DNA of 64,000 bases from Zeus faber (GCA_960531495.1 OY482855.1:3100001-3164000); one strand, 5' to 3'; counted from the first letter of the stretch, positions 23,177-33,933 are shown. Translations and numbers: made by a program. The notes: generated from the sequence alone by a model not told the origin.

Positions 23177-24305
23177 CAAAATTAGAATATCAGGAAAAAG
23201 TTCAATATTTTGTCACTCATTTCAGAAAGTGAAACCCATATATTGTATGGATTCATTACACATAGAGTGAAATATTTCAAGCCTTTATTTCTTGAAATTT
23301 TGATGATTGTGGCTATAGATAATGAAAACCCAAAATTCTGTGTCTCAGAAAATTAGTATATTACATAAGAACAATAAAAAAAGGATATTTTAAACAGAAA
23401 TGTCAGGCTTCTGAAAAGTGTGTTTATTTCTATGCACTCAATACTTGGTTGGGCCTCCTTTTGCATGAATTATTGCATCAATGTGGCGTGGCATGGAGGC
23501 GATCAGCCTGTGGCATTGCTCAGGTGTAATGGAAGCCAAGGTTGCTTTGATAGCAGCCTTCAGTTCATCTGCATTGTTGGGTCTGGTGTCTCATCTTCCT
23601 CAGATCAGGCAAGTTTGCTGGCCAATAAAGCACAGTAACACCATGGTCATTGAACCAGCTTTTGGTACCTCTGTGGGCAGGTGCCAAGTCCTGCTGGAAA
23701 ATAAAATCAGCATCTCCATAAAGCAGAAGGAAGCATGAAGTGCTCAAAAAATTCCTGGTAGATGGCCGTGTGGACTGTGGACTGTAGAAAACACAGTGGA
23801 CCAACACCAGCAGATGACATGGCAGCCCAAATCATCACTGACTGTGGAAACTTCACACTGGACTTCAAGCAATGTGGATTCTGTGCCTCTCCACTTTTCC
23901 TCCAGACTCCTAGGATTTTTCTAGGATTTGTCTGTGCGTACTGGCTCTTGATGCACTGACTCCAGCTTCAGTCCACTCCTTGTGAAGCTCCCCCAAATTC
24001 TTGAATGGATTTTGCTTGACAATCCTCTCAAGGCTTTTGCTGGTGCACCTTTCCGACCACACTTTTTCCTTCCACTCAACTTTCTATGAATATGCTTGGA
24101 TACAGCACTCTGTGAACAACCAGCTTCTTTAGCAATGACCTTTTGTGGCTTACCCTCCTTGTGGAGTGTCAATGACTGTCTTCTGAACATCTGTCAAGTC
24201 AGCAGCCTTCCCCATGATGGTGTAGCCTACTGACCCAGACTGAGAGACAATTTAAAGGCTCAGGAAACCTTTGCAGGTTAATTAGCTGATTAGGTTGTGA
24301 GTGCC
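23177..24305 (-). mobile_element. Tc1-like transposon with internal deletion
   Basis: The left inverted end starts CAAAATTAGAATATCAGG after a TA. On the minus strand the N-terminal half reads MGKAADLTDVQKTVIDT and then KEAGCSQSAVSKHIHRKLSG, the Tc1 helix-turn-helix. The C-terminal part reads FQQDLAPAH and NDHGVTVLYWPANLPDL. The central region with the first catalytic Asp is missing near 23930, several frames are broken, and the right terminal repeat is lost. Confidence 0.75.
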
Positions 24306-24369
24306 AAGTTCCGATACACGTAGCAGTGTGTGCCCAGCGAGGGGCACCTCGATGTTTCAGCCCCCCCTT

Positions 24370-25925
24370 CTGGTTTGTGAACGGTCTAAATGAGGATCAA
24401 GAACGGTGTTTTCCCCTCCTAGTATAGTAATTGAGTCAGAGTATTCTAAGAGTTTTGAAAGTATACTGTGAAAGAAATTTGGGTCATCCTCATTGGGGCC
24501 ATAAATATTAGCTTGATATGATATTACTTAATATGGTTATTAATGTTTTATTTGATGTATTTGCTGTGTCTGATTTTGTGGATTTATTCAGATATGGGAT
24601 ACTTTTATTGATCAATATAGAAACACCTTATTTTTTATTTTTTTTGGAGTATGATGCAGAAAACATCTGTTTAACCCATTCAGCTTTGAGTTTGAGGTGC
24701 TCAGATGCAGTGAGATGAGTTTCTTGCAGTAGACATTAGCTGGGGTTCATCCTGGTGAGGTGAATTAGGATTTTGCTATGTTTAGCTGGTGAGCCTAAAC
24801 CTCTCACATTCCAACTAACAAACTTAATGGGTGTCATTGAGGTTAGTCAGGGGGTGATGAGGATTTGTTCTATAGTTTTCCCATGCAGCAGCACAGTGCA
24901 TCCAAGGAAATAGCTATACTACCGTGCCCATGTTTTTCCATAGATAAGTCTGAGTTTTCCTTTACATTGCTTTTCACTCTCCTAGTATTGCAGAACGTTT
25001 ATAGGGATACATATCTACACTGACAAATAGACATAGATAAACATAGAACAGTGCATAGTCAGACATGGATATAGTGAGAGAGTGCATAGAGGGTGAGTGA
25101 TGAAAAAAGTAGGGAGGGAGAGATTAGGAAGGTGAAATTATGAGAAGGAGGGATTAGGAAGGTGAGATGATGGAGTGAGCAATATTTTCAATCCTGACAT
25201 AGATGGGGTGCTAATTTCTACATTCCGCATATCATAATTATTAGAATAACCAGGATGTGGTGGAGCAGTCTCGGAGTAACAGACAGTCTGTATATAGTTT
25301 TTATTAACAACCTGTGATACCTGTTTACCCTTTTGCCGGTTCTCCTTCAGTATGAGGTACAGCACCTTCCATCGGTTGTTGATCTCCCGTTCTTTGCTTT
25401 TAACCAGCACCTTGTTCTTAAAGTGTTTAAACTTAGGAATGATGGAGTGGGGACGGTTCCCCACATGGTCTCCCAGTCAGTGAACCTGTTGGGAGGAGAT
25501 CTGCTTCAGTGTCTGTGGGACGTTTCAGGGCAGTGTGGAGGAAGTCTTTAACCATGTTTTCTGGGGACTCTGTGTTCTTCTCTGGTATCCCAGAAAAGAT
25601 GAGGTTGTCCCGCATAGTCTGTTTCAGACTCTGACGAACATCTCTCTCAACATCAGCCTCGTCATTGCCCTTGAGAAAAGCCAATCTTGTAGTTCATTCA
25701 TTTTATTAGTGTATGCATACAGTGTAGGAGCTATGACGAAGTATTAACAGGTAATTAACATCTGCATATTTCTGTACTGTTCCAGTTTTGTACTGCTTAT
25801 AATTAAGATACCAAAAGTGAGATCCTGTCTCCGGGTACCTATTGGGAGAGTGTTTAGCTTGCTGCATAGCCATGTATGTCTGCATGGGTGAGGGCAGAAG
25901 AGTAAAAATTAACTTCACCTTAAGG
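24370..25925 (-). mobile_element. second L1 LINE (L1-B): ORF1 and start of ORF2
   Basis: On the minus strand, ORF1 remnants at 25700-25150 show TMRDNLIFSGIPEKNTESPE (RRM start) and REINNRWKVLYLILKENRQK (C-terminal domain). ORF2 starts near 24835 with MTPIKFVSWNVRGLGSPAKH, then LLQETHLTASEHLKLKAEWV and GVSILI, the AP-endonuclease N-terminus. It overlaps the same endonuclease region that L1-A covers at 20110-20590, and the sequences differ. It is therefore a separate element of another subfamily. It ends abruptly near 24370 and is broken in several places. Confidence 0.75.
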
Positions 25926-26345
25926 CATCGCGCAACCTGAAAACCACTGAGTCACTGCTGAGAGCAAGGATTACAGAACACCCAGGCCCCACAGAACCCT
26001 CAGCCCCCTCGGAAACCCCTGGGTCCAAGCGCACAGTCTGGCTTGGAGGAACAGGCATATGGCCTGGACAGCAGTGGCAATATAACATTGACTGCGGAAA
26101 ACGGGCTCAGCAAGTCATCCATCAAGTCCTTCAAGTCAGCCAGCTGGTCCATCAACTCCAGCGGGTCCAATGTCATTGCGGCCGCAGCGGCCCGTGCAAA
26201 AGTCGCATTTGCAAGTACAGAGGCCGCATACGCAAAGTATCAAATGGATATGGAATTAGAGAAGGCACGTGCCAAAATGGAGAAATCGGTGCATACGCGG
26301 AAAGAGCGTGGTCTTAGGCTACAGAGCAGGCAGAGAGCACGCTTT
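25926..26345 (+). mobile_element. retroelement gag-like fossil (BEL/Pao-type?)
   Basis: A frame from 26043 encodes Ser-rich sequence and then a charged alanine-rich helix (AAAAARAKVAFASTEAAYAK, MDMELEKARAKMEK). This resembles the N-terminal coiled coil of BEL/Pao gag proteins in fish. The 3' side is replaced by another repeat at 26346. It appears to be a broken fragment, and a host origin is not excluded. Confidence 0.35.
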
Positions 26346-26560
26346 GAGGCTACAGAAAATCAGAATCGTCTTTATTGCCAAGTAAGTTTACACTTAGAAG
26401 GAATTTGTGTGTACAAGGAATTTGTCTTACATGATACAAATGTAAAGTAGAGCAACAGGAAAACAATAAGTAAAATATATAAGAATATGTAAAATAAGGC
26501 AGTTTTTGTTTTGTAAATAAAGTACGCTTTGTGTACAATTTGTGCAGGAATGTGCAAATG
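26346..26560 (-). repeat. non-LTR retrotransposon 3' end (antisense)
   Basis: The sequence begins AATCAGAATCGTCTTTATTG and continues with ACAAGGAATTTGTCTTACAT, a familiar antisense 3' end of a fish non-LTR element (Rex1/CR1-like by memory). It interrupts the gag-like fossil. Confidence 0.5.
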
Positions 26561-27566
26561 TTCACGGATAATAGTCCAGAAGGATGAGGAATGTGCGTTA
26601 ATGTAATGCATTGACATACCCATTAAATTCTTCTTTCCCCCTTTTCCCATTAAACTCCACTTAAATAACTATGTGACGTTGATCAGGGCAGCAAAGCTGA
26701 ATGGCTTGTTTTAGGACATGTTTTCTGAATCAGAAAAATGTTTTCTCCAGTAGTGCTGCTCACATTATAGGCTATTAGAAGACACATTTTTGAATTCTCG
26801 ATGGAATGTTTTTATTCATTTTCTGGTCTATCAAAATGACAAATAAGTTCCTCCGTCAAAGCATCTATAGTTTGGTAAATGACAGGAAACCCTGGAATAT
26901 CATCTTAGGTCCACTGTCATAGATCACCTGCCCTGTATCCCTCTCCGTTTACACCTGTGTTTACAGGTGAAACCAGCACCCATTGGATCGGATGACTCTA
27001 ACATGATATTTTGCGACTGTACATTACTTTACCAACAATCTATGCACTACAGCTCAGTTATGCCATGAATAGTCATGGTGCAACTAAATATAACTCGCTA
27101 GTTATAAACTAACTACTATCTACTGTGCTTCTATTCGGGACTTTCCCCCTAATTTAGAATGCAAGTTATGTTCAGTTGGTCAACCCAGTCGTGAGTAGTG
27201 CAGAACTTTCTGAAATCCATTCCAAATTGTATTAAAATATTATTATAAAAAGAGGCAACTGGAAACCAGCGATACCAATGTTCAAGTTTGAGGTCTGTTT
27301 ATTCACGAACATATAAATAGGATGTATACCACAAGAACTATAATACATTTCTGGAAAAAAAATCACTGGAAGATCATTATGCTGATGTCTGTGGACATCA
27401 TCCACTTGAGAGGGATTGAGCGTTCAGCGGTCACGAATGCTCCTGGTGTATGGGTTACAGCCTATAGAAAGTACACCCTTTCAAATGTTCATCTTTTATT
27501 TCATCACAGCCAGAAATTAGAATACATACAATACTATTTATGTTTCAAACTTTATTTACAGTATAT
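26561..27566. other. intronic sequence without recognised features
   Basis: A/T-rich and without coding frames or clear repeats. A TATTTA at 27535-27540 lies about 27-32 bases upstream of the U6-like sequence, where a vertebrate U6 TATA box would lie. This is probably chance in such A/T-rich DNA. Confidence 0.4.
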
Positions 27567-27637
27567 GTCCCACTTCGGTGGGACATATACTAAAATTAAA
27601 ACGATACAGAGAAGATTAGCATGGCCCCTGCGCAAGG
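27567..27637 (+). ncRNA. U6 snRNA 5' region (71 nt) fused to a SINE
   Basis: The segment matches vertebrate U6 nucleotides 1 to about 72, including ACAGAGA (27606-27612), the AGC triad (27618-27620) and CCCCTGCGCAAGG at its end. Differences are concentrated in the 5' stem-loop: GTCCCA-CTTCGG-TGGGAC still forms a perfect stem with a UUCG loop although both arms differ from the usual U6 arms. The 3' third of U6 is absent. The sequence passes directly into a SINE body at 27638. It is most likely a retroposed chimera rather than a working U6 gene. Confidence 0.9.
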
Positions 27638-28065
27638 CAGTGCATTGCACTGCTGCCTCACAGCAAGAAGGTCCTGGGTTCGATTCCCGTCTGGGGCGCT
27701 GTTGGCACCATGCTCTGGCGGGTTATCTCCCAAATAGGAGCCTTTCTGTGTGGAGTTTGCATGTTCTCCCCGTGCTCACAAGGGGTTTCCTCCACCTCAC
27801 GTCAGTAAGGACCCCCACCAAAAACATGCACCCATCATCGTCTGACCAGCGATGGACCCTTATCACCTGGTCCCCGGGCGCGTCCACGTATGCTGCCCAC
27901 TGCTCCTGGCTGTGACCCCGGAGGAAGGACAAGCCAGAATGGGTCAAATGCAGAGGATCCATTTCACCGGCCACCATCAAAGCATGTGCATGTGCATGTG
28001 TGTGTGTGCAAGCATGTGTTGTAGTGTGGTGTGTTGCGTGACGAATAAAGACACACCCTCTTCTT
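27638..28065 (+). mobile_element. tRNA-derived SINE body joined to U6
   Basis: From CAGTGCATTGCACTGCTGCC onward it matches the full SINE at 44578-45008: B box GGTTCGATTCC, TTTGCATGTTCTCCCCGTG, ACCCCCACCAAAAACATGC, GTCCCCGGGCGCGTCCACG, and a tail ending CTTCTTTCTTC. The SINE's first 17 or so bases with the A box are missing and replaced by U6. No clean target-site duplication was found. Confidence 0.85.
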
Positions 28066-28429
28066 TCTTCTACATATGGTATCCCACAATATGAGTGGTG
28101 AGAAGTGAAAGAACAAATTGTCACGTTTCTTTGTTATTAATGAATTAGAAAATAAACATAAAATAACTTTGTTGTGCGTGTATACACCCATTATAATTTT
28201 AAATTTCCTCAAGTATAACCAAACTCCTAAATCACTCACCAAGCTAGCTGGTACCCCAACTCTGTCTAATTGTAGTGATTCTGATTAGCTTATAATAAAG
28301 CCATATGTTTCTGTAGGCTTCCTCTACTAGGTAATTCATCATATAGTTAAGAACAAACTTATGAGCAACAAGGAGCTTTAGAGATAAAGTTGGAGCTGGG
28401 TATAAAAATATCTTGAAAGACATATCTCT
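28066..28429. other. no recognisable feature
   Basis: A/T-rich intronic sequence without coding frames or repeats that I recognise. Confidence 0.4.
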
Positions 28430-28530
28430 TGGAACACAGTCGGGAACATCATTAAGAAGTGGAAGGCATATCATTTGGCACCACCTCGATCAGGCCGCCC
28501 CTCCAAAGTGGATGACCATAAGAAGAGCGT
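28430..28530 (+). mobile_element. Tc1-like transposase fragment
   Basis: The + strand reads NTVGNIIKKWKAYHLAPPRS followed by GRPSKVDDHKK, the second helix-turn-helix and GRPRK linker of a Tc1 transposase. Nothing else of the element is visible nearby. Confidence 0.6.
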
Positions 28531-29033
28531 CGCTCTTTCGTGCTTATAGTCACGAAAACAAATCTATTTAATAGTGTCCATGAGCACGATTGTCCAGCTT
28601 TTTCAAAGTAAAAAAAATCCAACCCTGCCACTGCTGTGGGTTTCCAAGTGTGCATTGCAAGGCCTTTCACATTCTAAATTGAATACAATTTGACAAAGTA
28701 AATTAAAAATATCTATATTTTACTTTGTCCTAGAACAAAAACAAACTATTTTTTGGAAAGGTCTCAGCTTGTAGGTTAATATATGTAAGTTTAAGAGATT
28801 TCAGTGGACCCTGAACTAAGATGTTGACCTTTGAACCCCGACCAGAGGTCACGTTTGACCTTTAGCCCTGTATCTCTTAGAAGAGCTTCCAAAATAAGGT
28901 CAACTGTTTTGGACAGCTCTGAACATGTACTTTTAGAGGGATTGTAGTGTCCATAGGGGGCACCACTTAAAATGGCCTAACATCTAATTCAGGGCTTTAC
29001 AAATTACACATGTAAATTCTGACAACGCAGGTA
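28531..29033. other. unassigned sequence with nuclear-receptor-like half sites
   Basis: Around 28826-28862 several TGACC/AGGTCA half sites cluster, including TGACCTTTGAACC, which resembles a DR1 element. No coding frame is visible. The block may be part of an old repeat. Confidence 0.3.
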
Positions 29034-30637
29034 CAGTGGGGCAAAAAAGTATTTAGTCAGCCACCAATTGTGCAAGTTCTCCCACTTAAAAAGACGAGAG
29101 AGGCCTGTTATTTTCATCATAGGTATACCTCAACTATGAGAGACAAAATGAGGAAAAAAAAAAATCCAGAAAATCACATTGTCTGATTTTTAAAGGATTT
29201 ATTTGCAAATTATGGTGGAAAATAAGTATTTGGTCAATAACAAAAGTTCATCTCAATACTTTGTTATATACCCTTTGTTTGCAATGACAGAGGTTTAAGG
29301 TTTTCTGTAAGTCTTCACAAGGTTTTCACACACTGTTGCTGGTATTTTGGCCCATTCCTCCATGCAGATCTCCTCTAGAGCAGTGATGTTTTGGGGCTGT
29401 CGCTGGGCAACACAGACTTTCAACTCCCTCCAAAGATTTTCTATGGGGTTGAGATCTGGAGACTGGCTAGGCCACTCCAGGACCTTGAAATGCTTCTTAC
29501 GAAGCCACTCCTTCGTTGCCGGGTGGTGTGTTTGGGATCATTGTCATGCTGAAAGACCCAGCCACGTTTCATCTTCAATGCCCTAGCTGATGGAAGGAGG
29601 TTTTCACTCAAAATCTCACGATACATGGCTCCATTCATTCTTTCCTTTACACGGATCAGTCGTCCTGGTCCCTTTGCAGAAAAACAGCCCCAAAGCATGA
29701 TGTTTCCACCCCCATGCTTCACAGTAGGTATGGTGTTCTTTGGATGCAACTCAGCTTTCTTTCTCCTCCAAACACGACAAGTTGAGTTTTTACCAAAAAG
29801 TTCTATTTTGGTTTCATCTGACCATATGACATTCTCCCAATCCTCTTCTGGATCATCCAAATGCTCTCTAGCAAACTTCAGACGGGCCTGGACATGTACT
29901 GGCTTAAGCAGGGGGACACGTCTGGCACTGCAGGATTTGAGTCCCTGGCGGCGTAGTGTGTTACTGATGGTAGCCTTTGTTACTTTGGTCCCAGCTCTCT
30001 GCAGGTCATTCACTAGGTCCCCCCGTGTGGTTCTGGGATGTTTGCTCACCGTTCTTGTGATCATTTTGACCCCAGGGGGTGAGATCTTGCGTGGAGCCCC
30101 AGATTGAGGGAGATTATCAGTGGTCTTGTATGTCTTCCATTTTCTAATAATTGCTCCCACAGTTGATTTCTTCACAACAAGCTGCTTACATATGCAGATT
30201 CAGTCTTCCCAGCCTGGTGCAGGTCTATAATTTTGTTTCTAGTGTCCTTTGACAGTTCTTTGGTCTTGGTCATAGTGGAGTTTGGAGTGTGACTGTTTGA
30301 GGTTGTGGACAGGTGTCTTTTATACTGATAACGAGTTCAAACAGGTGCCATTAATATAGGTAACGAGTGGAGGACAGAGGAGCCTCTTAAAGAAAAAGTT
30401 GCAGGTCTGTGAAAGCCAGAAATCTTGCTTGTTTGTAGGTGACCAAATACTTATTTTACCGAGGAATTTACCAATTAATTCATTAAAAATCCTGCAATGT
30501 GATTTCCTGGATTCTTTCCCCCCATTCTGTCTCCCATAGTTGAGGTATACCTATGATGAAAATTACAGGCCCCTCATCTTTTTAAGTGGGAGAACTTGCA
30601 CAATTGGTGGCTGACTAAATACTTTTTTGCCCCACTG
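29034..30637 (-). mobile_element. Tc1-like transposon with long inverted repeats
   Basis: CAGTGGGGCAAAAAAGTATT at the left end is repeated in inverse at the right end. The similarity continues for about 100 bases (to GTATACCTCAACTATG). TA flanks both ends (29032-29033 and 30638-30639). At 1604 bp with both ends intact it is of typical full Tc1 length and looks fairly young. Its transposase frame is on the minus strand. Confidence 0.9.
29290..30273 (-). pseudogene. Tc1 transposase, two frame breaks
   Basis: The start is MTKTKELSKDTRNKIIDLHQ at 30273. The long open part (30175-29441) contains GRPRK-like linker residues and two catalytic positions, [12 protein letters not shown] and [10 protein letters not shown]. 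One frameshift lies near 30190 after [10 protein letters not shown] second follows KHTTR near 29524. Beyond it [11 protein letters not shown] with the catalytic Glu is encoded in another frame (about 29470-29440). All three DDE residues exist in the DNA but not in one frame. Confidence 0.8.
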
Positions 30638-31075
30638 TATATCCCCAACCAAATTAACCCCTAATAACACATGCATGATGTTTTTCACCCATAAACTCGT
30701 TTTTAATAATACAACTACTTTACCCATGAGGTAATTGCATCAAGATGCATAACAAATTGGTGCGGAATTGTAGTTTTTGTAGTTTATATTATTAGGGTTA
30801 ATGTTTTGCTCCTGTAGAAACCGAAAGTCTTTATGATACCAACCTTGTTTTAAGAAAAACGTGTTTTGTTGGTCATGGAGACTACACTACCCATAGTCCT
30901 AAGTGTAAAAGCAATGTTGCCGATTGGTGGAGCTCGCTGTTACCATGGAAATGTCTACTGGCTGATAGGTATATTCAAATTTTCAGCCAGGCGCACAAAC
31001 ACTAACATTGATTTAGGCTTTTGGTGCCCGAGCACCTGCACTATGGACCCCACAGTGCCCTTCTTATCAGGCTCG

Positions 31076-31116
<41 letters not shown>

Positions 31117-31227
31117 TCAGCGTTAATGGATATCGAGGTAGCGGATTGTCTGGGCAAGATATATTCATAAGGAACAGCTCATGAACTTCCGCTCTGATGT
31201 GCACACAGCGGCTCCCCTGTGCAGGTA
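30638..31227. other. intronic sequence with an A34 run
   Basis: No coding frame is visible. A homopolymer of 34 A lies at 31079-31112, possibly the tail of a processed or SINE-like copy whose body I do not recognise. An ACTACACTACCC box lies near 30880. Confidence 0.4.
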
Positions 31228-31470
31228 CTCCTCACTCAATGACCAAGTTCCGTTCCTAGGACGAGTTCATTAGGCAAATTGGTCGATAAGCGAGGACCTG
31301 TGTTATTTCATGGTAGGGGTAAGCGAACACTAATGTAGTGAATACTGACAGACTGCCGGACTGAGAACGGTGATGCACGATGAGAAGCGGCACACGCCAT
31401 GGTATTGTACATTGTGCAGCGTACAATACAGACTGGTCAGAGAGCTGACCGTAAGTCGGAGCGGTTGTTA
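31228..31470. mobile_element. mariner-like MITE, copy 2 (truncated)
   Basis: It starts CTCCTCACTCAATGACC after TA and follows the order of the copy at 11365-11652 (AAGTTCCGTTCCTAGGAC, ACAATACAGACTGGTCAGA, TAAGTCGGAGC). The right terminal repeat is missing where a SINE begins. Confidence 0.75.
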
Positions 31471-31875
31471 AACAGAAGAAACAGTCTTTATTGGTCACCC
31501 AACACACCGCAACACATGCTTGCGCACACACACACACACTTTGATGGTGGCCGGTGAAATGGATCCTGTGCTCCTCTGACCCATCCTGGCTTGTCCTTCC
31601 TCCGGGGGCACAGCCAGGAGCAGTGGGCAGCATACGTGGACGCGCCCGGGAACCAGGTGATGAATGTTCATCGCTAGACGATGAGTGCATGTTTTTGAGG
31701 GGGGTCCTTACTGACGTGAGGTGGAGGAAACCCCATGTGAGCACGGGGAGAACATGCAAACTCCACACAGAAAGGCTCCTATTTGGGAGATAACCCGCCG
31801 GAGCACGGTGCCAACAGCGCCCCAGGCGGGAATTGAACCCAGGACCTTCTTGCTGTGAGGCAGCAGTGCAATGGC
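31471..31875 (-). mobile_element. tRNA-derived SINE, reverse copy
   Basis: The reverse complement matches 44595-45008, including the B box, the GTTTGCATGTTCTCCCCGTG block and the CTTCTT tail at its left end. Its 5' end is short by about the length of the A box, close to where the U6-linked copy also begins. Confidence 0.8.
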
Positions 31876-32216
31876 ATGGATTTCTGGCAGATAAAACAAA
31901 CCCAAATAACGTCTCTCATGAATGTCAAATCGCCAATAGAATATTTCATCATAAATTTGCCCAAGCCGAATTTATATCCAATTAAAATGTATGTATAAGG
32001 GTATGACTGTATATCCCGATTCTTGCCTAATCTTGAATCAGAAAGTGAAACTAGTATCCCGCTTTTATTTTGTGCTAGTCCTAATAAATTTAAACCCATG
32101 CATTTAAAATATGAATACATCCATGCAATGGTTTCATCACACCACAAAACGTGCCGAAATGTAAGTATACTCTATGCAAGTGCAAGGTTTAATATTATGA
32201 TATATTTCTGTCCTAG
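31876..32216. other. timm29: last part of timm29 intron
   Basis: A/T-rich sequence leading to the acceptor TTCTGTCCTAG. No repeat or frame was recognised. Confidence 0.5.
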
Positions 32217-32812
32217 GGGTTTGGTGCCGCAGCCTGTGTTCTGACTACAAGGAGGCAGTCTGGGAGGTGGTGGTCAGCATCTGGGAGAAGCCGGTGAAAG
32301 CTTCTTTCTATTTCGGTCTCCTGGGCAGCACCTGGGCTTGTGCCTACACCGCACCAGACAAAACATCCTTTGAGACACACCTGCTGGAGTGCTCCAACCG
32401 GCTTGCGCTACTGTCACCATGGATACGCAGTGGAACCTCAGACGGGCATGTGCAGAATCTTGTTAAGCTTCACAATGAAGGCCGATTATGCCACATTGGC
32501 TTGGGGCTTCTTTCTCTGACTTTCTGCAATGACTACAATCCATATGCCAACCTCTATGAGGCCCAGTGTTCCAACCTGTCGGTTCCCTGGTCATTACTTC
32601 CTCGGCATGTGTTGGATGTTGGCTTTGCAGGACGCTGGTGGATTCTGGACTCTAAGATGAAAGACTATGATGTCAATGTGGAAGAGTTCACGCATCTACC
32701 AGTGCACATGCAAACTTCAAGCTCACCCACTGTTGGAGAGGTGGATCGGAATGAGAAGCTGCACAGGGATTCGTGGGTGACACTCAAAATAGAGATTGAA
32801 GAGAAGCAGTGA
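32217..32812 (+). CDS. timm29: timm29 exon 2: Tim29 core and C-terminus
   Basis: Exon 2 supplies 198 of the 229 residues after the acceptor TTCTGTCCTAG. Family hallmarks are ASFYFGLLGSTWACAYTAPD (probable membrane segment), the LGLLSL block, YEAQCSNL and above all LDVGFAGRWWILDSKMKDYD with EEFTHLPVHM, close to LDVGFVGRWWVL and DEFLHLPAHL of human TIMM29. Human TIMM29 is 260 residues; the fish protein lacks most of the tail and ends IEIEEKQ. Tim29 is known to stabilise the TIM22 carrier translocase and contact TOM. The reading frame is intact, so the gene is probably functional. Confidence 0.93.
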
Positions 32813-33262
32813 TATAATTAGTGATATAATTTAGTATTACTATGTTTTTGAAACCACATGGAAAGGCAAGTGAATATTGGGCAGGAAATAAACTGTTTCT
32901 GCTCCACACACAGTGACCATAGAAGCTACTGGTTTAAAGTGAATGGCGGTACATGGACTTATAGTGAGATATGGATTTTATACTGTAAAATGTTCTACCA
33001 AATATCTATATTCAGGCTCTGGGGAACCTCTTGGGAATGCAGGGATTAGGAATTTATCTTGCGTAACTACATGAACAAAGTATTACTGCGCTGATTTGGA
33101 TGTGTTTGAAGACTGCCTTAGTGTACAATCCCACATATTTAAATCTTTGGGGAAAAGAAAATGTGTTTATTGGATGTTTATAATGGTATAAGCCTTAAAA
33201 GCATGTTTATGCCTTTTCTCATTCTGTGTACAGGGAAGGATAAATAAATACTGATTTGTTAA
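32813..33262 (+). other. timm29: timm29 3' untranslated region
   Basis: Non-repetitive sequence follows the stop codon. A canonical AATAAA at 33243-33248 is the likeliest polyadenylation signal. An earlier AATAAA near 32887 could serve a shorter form. Confidence 0.6.
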
Positions 33263-33931
33263 AGAAAACATTGATGAAGAGGTTATGGATTTTTCTTTCA
33301 TATGAGCAGTAGTCCCCTATTTAAACCGGACAACTTTAAAGGAGCCAAGTCTAATCACGGCCATTGCTGTGATTAGTGTAATGTTTTTGTATAGAAATCT
33401 TAACATTATTTGATCAAAGTAATACTCAATATGAGAGCCATTCAATTTTAAAGAGTTGCATTTGTATCAACTACTCTGATACCTTTAAATCTTTGGCATT
33501 TAGATGTATCTCCCTTTGAAGAAAGTGAAACGGCAAAAAACATTATTGCCCTCTCACTTTACTTAACAGGGTACCCGCAGGTCTTGAAAGTATTAAAAAA
33601 GCAATGAATTGAATATCCTCAATAAGGCCTTAAAAGTATTGAATGTCGGTAAGAAAGGTCTTAAATTTTCTTCTGGTCCTTTTGTAGGATTAAATGTCAT
33701 AAATAACTGTCAAATTAATAAAATAATTTGCGTGTGTCTTAACAATTTATGCTTGTTGCAGACGAGGGGAGAACACATCTATTTGTTTTCTTTGTGTTTA
33801 TTCATTTGAGACTTCTTAGGTGGACCGACTTTGCCCATCAATGCCCGTGAAATAAAAAAATATATATGCATATACACACACATGCATATACACACATACA
33901 GTATATGAACATATACTGTGTATACTGTATA
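33263..33931. other. intergenic sequence ending in a TA/CA-rich microsatellite
   Basis: Nothing is recognised up to about 33850. From there to 33931 runs of TATA, CACA and ACAGTATA form a degenerate microsatellite that continues at 35400-35480, on the other side of the next transposon. Confidence 0.5.
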
Positions 33932-33933
33932 TA

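Larger units (their letters stand above)
5956..32216 (+). other. timm29: timm29 intron 1, 26.3 kb, filled with transposons
   Basis: The intron runs from the GTAAG donor at 5956 to the TCCTAG acceptor ending at 32216, and the exon phases match across it. It consists largely of a multiply interrupted L1, further LINEs, hAT, Tc1 and mariner-like elements, SINEs and microsatellites. No other host exon was recognised inside it. From memory the human gene is only a few kilobases, so this intron appears strongly expanded. Confidence 0.8.

Noticed and set aside
24370-25925. L1-B as the missing 5' part of L1-A
   Set aside because: Both contain the same region of the endonuclease with different sequence, so they are two elements.
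27567-27637. A working U6 snRNA gene
   Set aside because: The 3' third with the U4/internal stem region and the T-run terminator are missing and SINE sequence follows directly. Upstream TATA-like sequence is not convincing.
29625-30107. A 160-codon + strand frame
   Set aside because: It is antisense to the Tc1 transposase at 29290-30273.
32267-32812. A separate gene starting at GTG 32267
   Set aside because: The frame is open further upstream to a splice acceptor at 32216, and the phase and protein match exon 1 of timm29.
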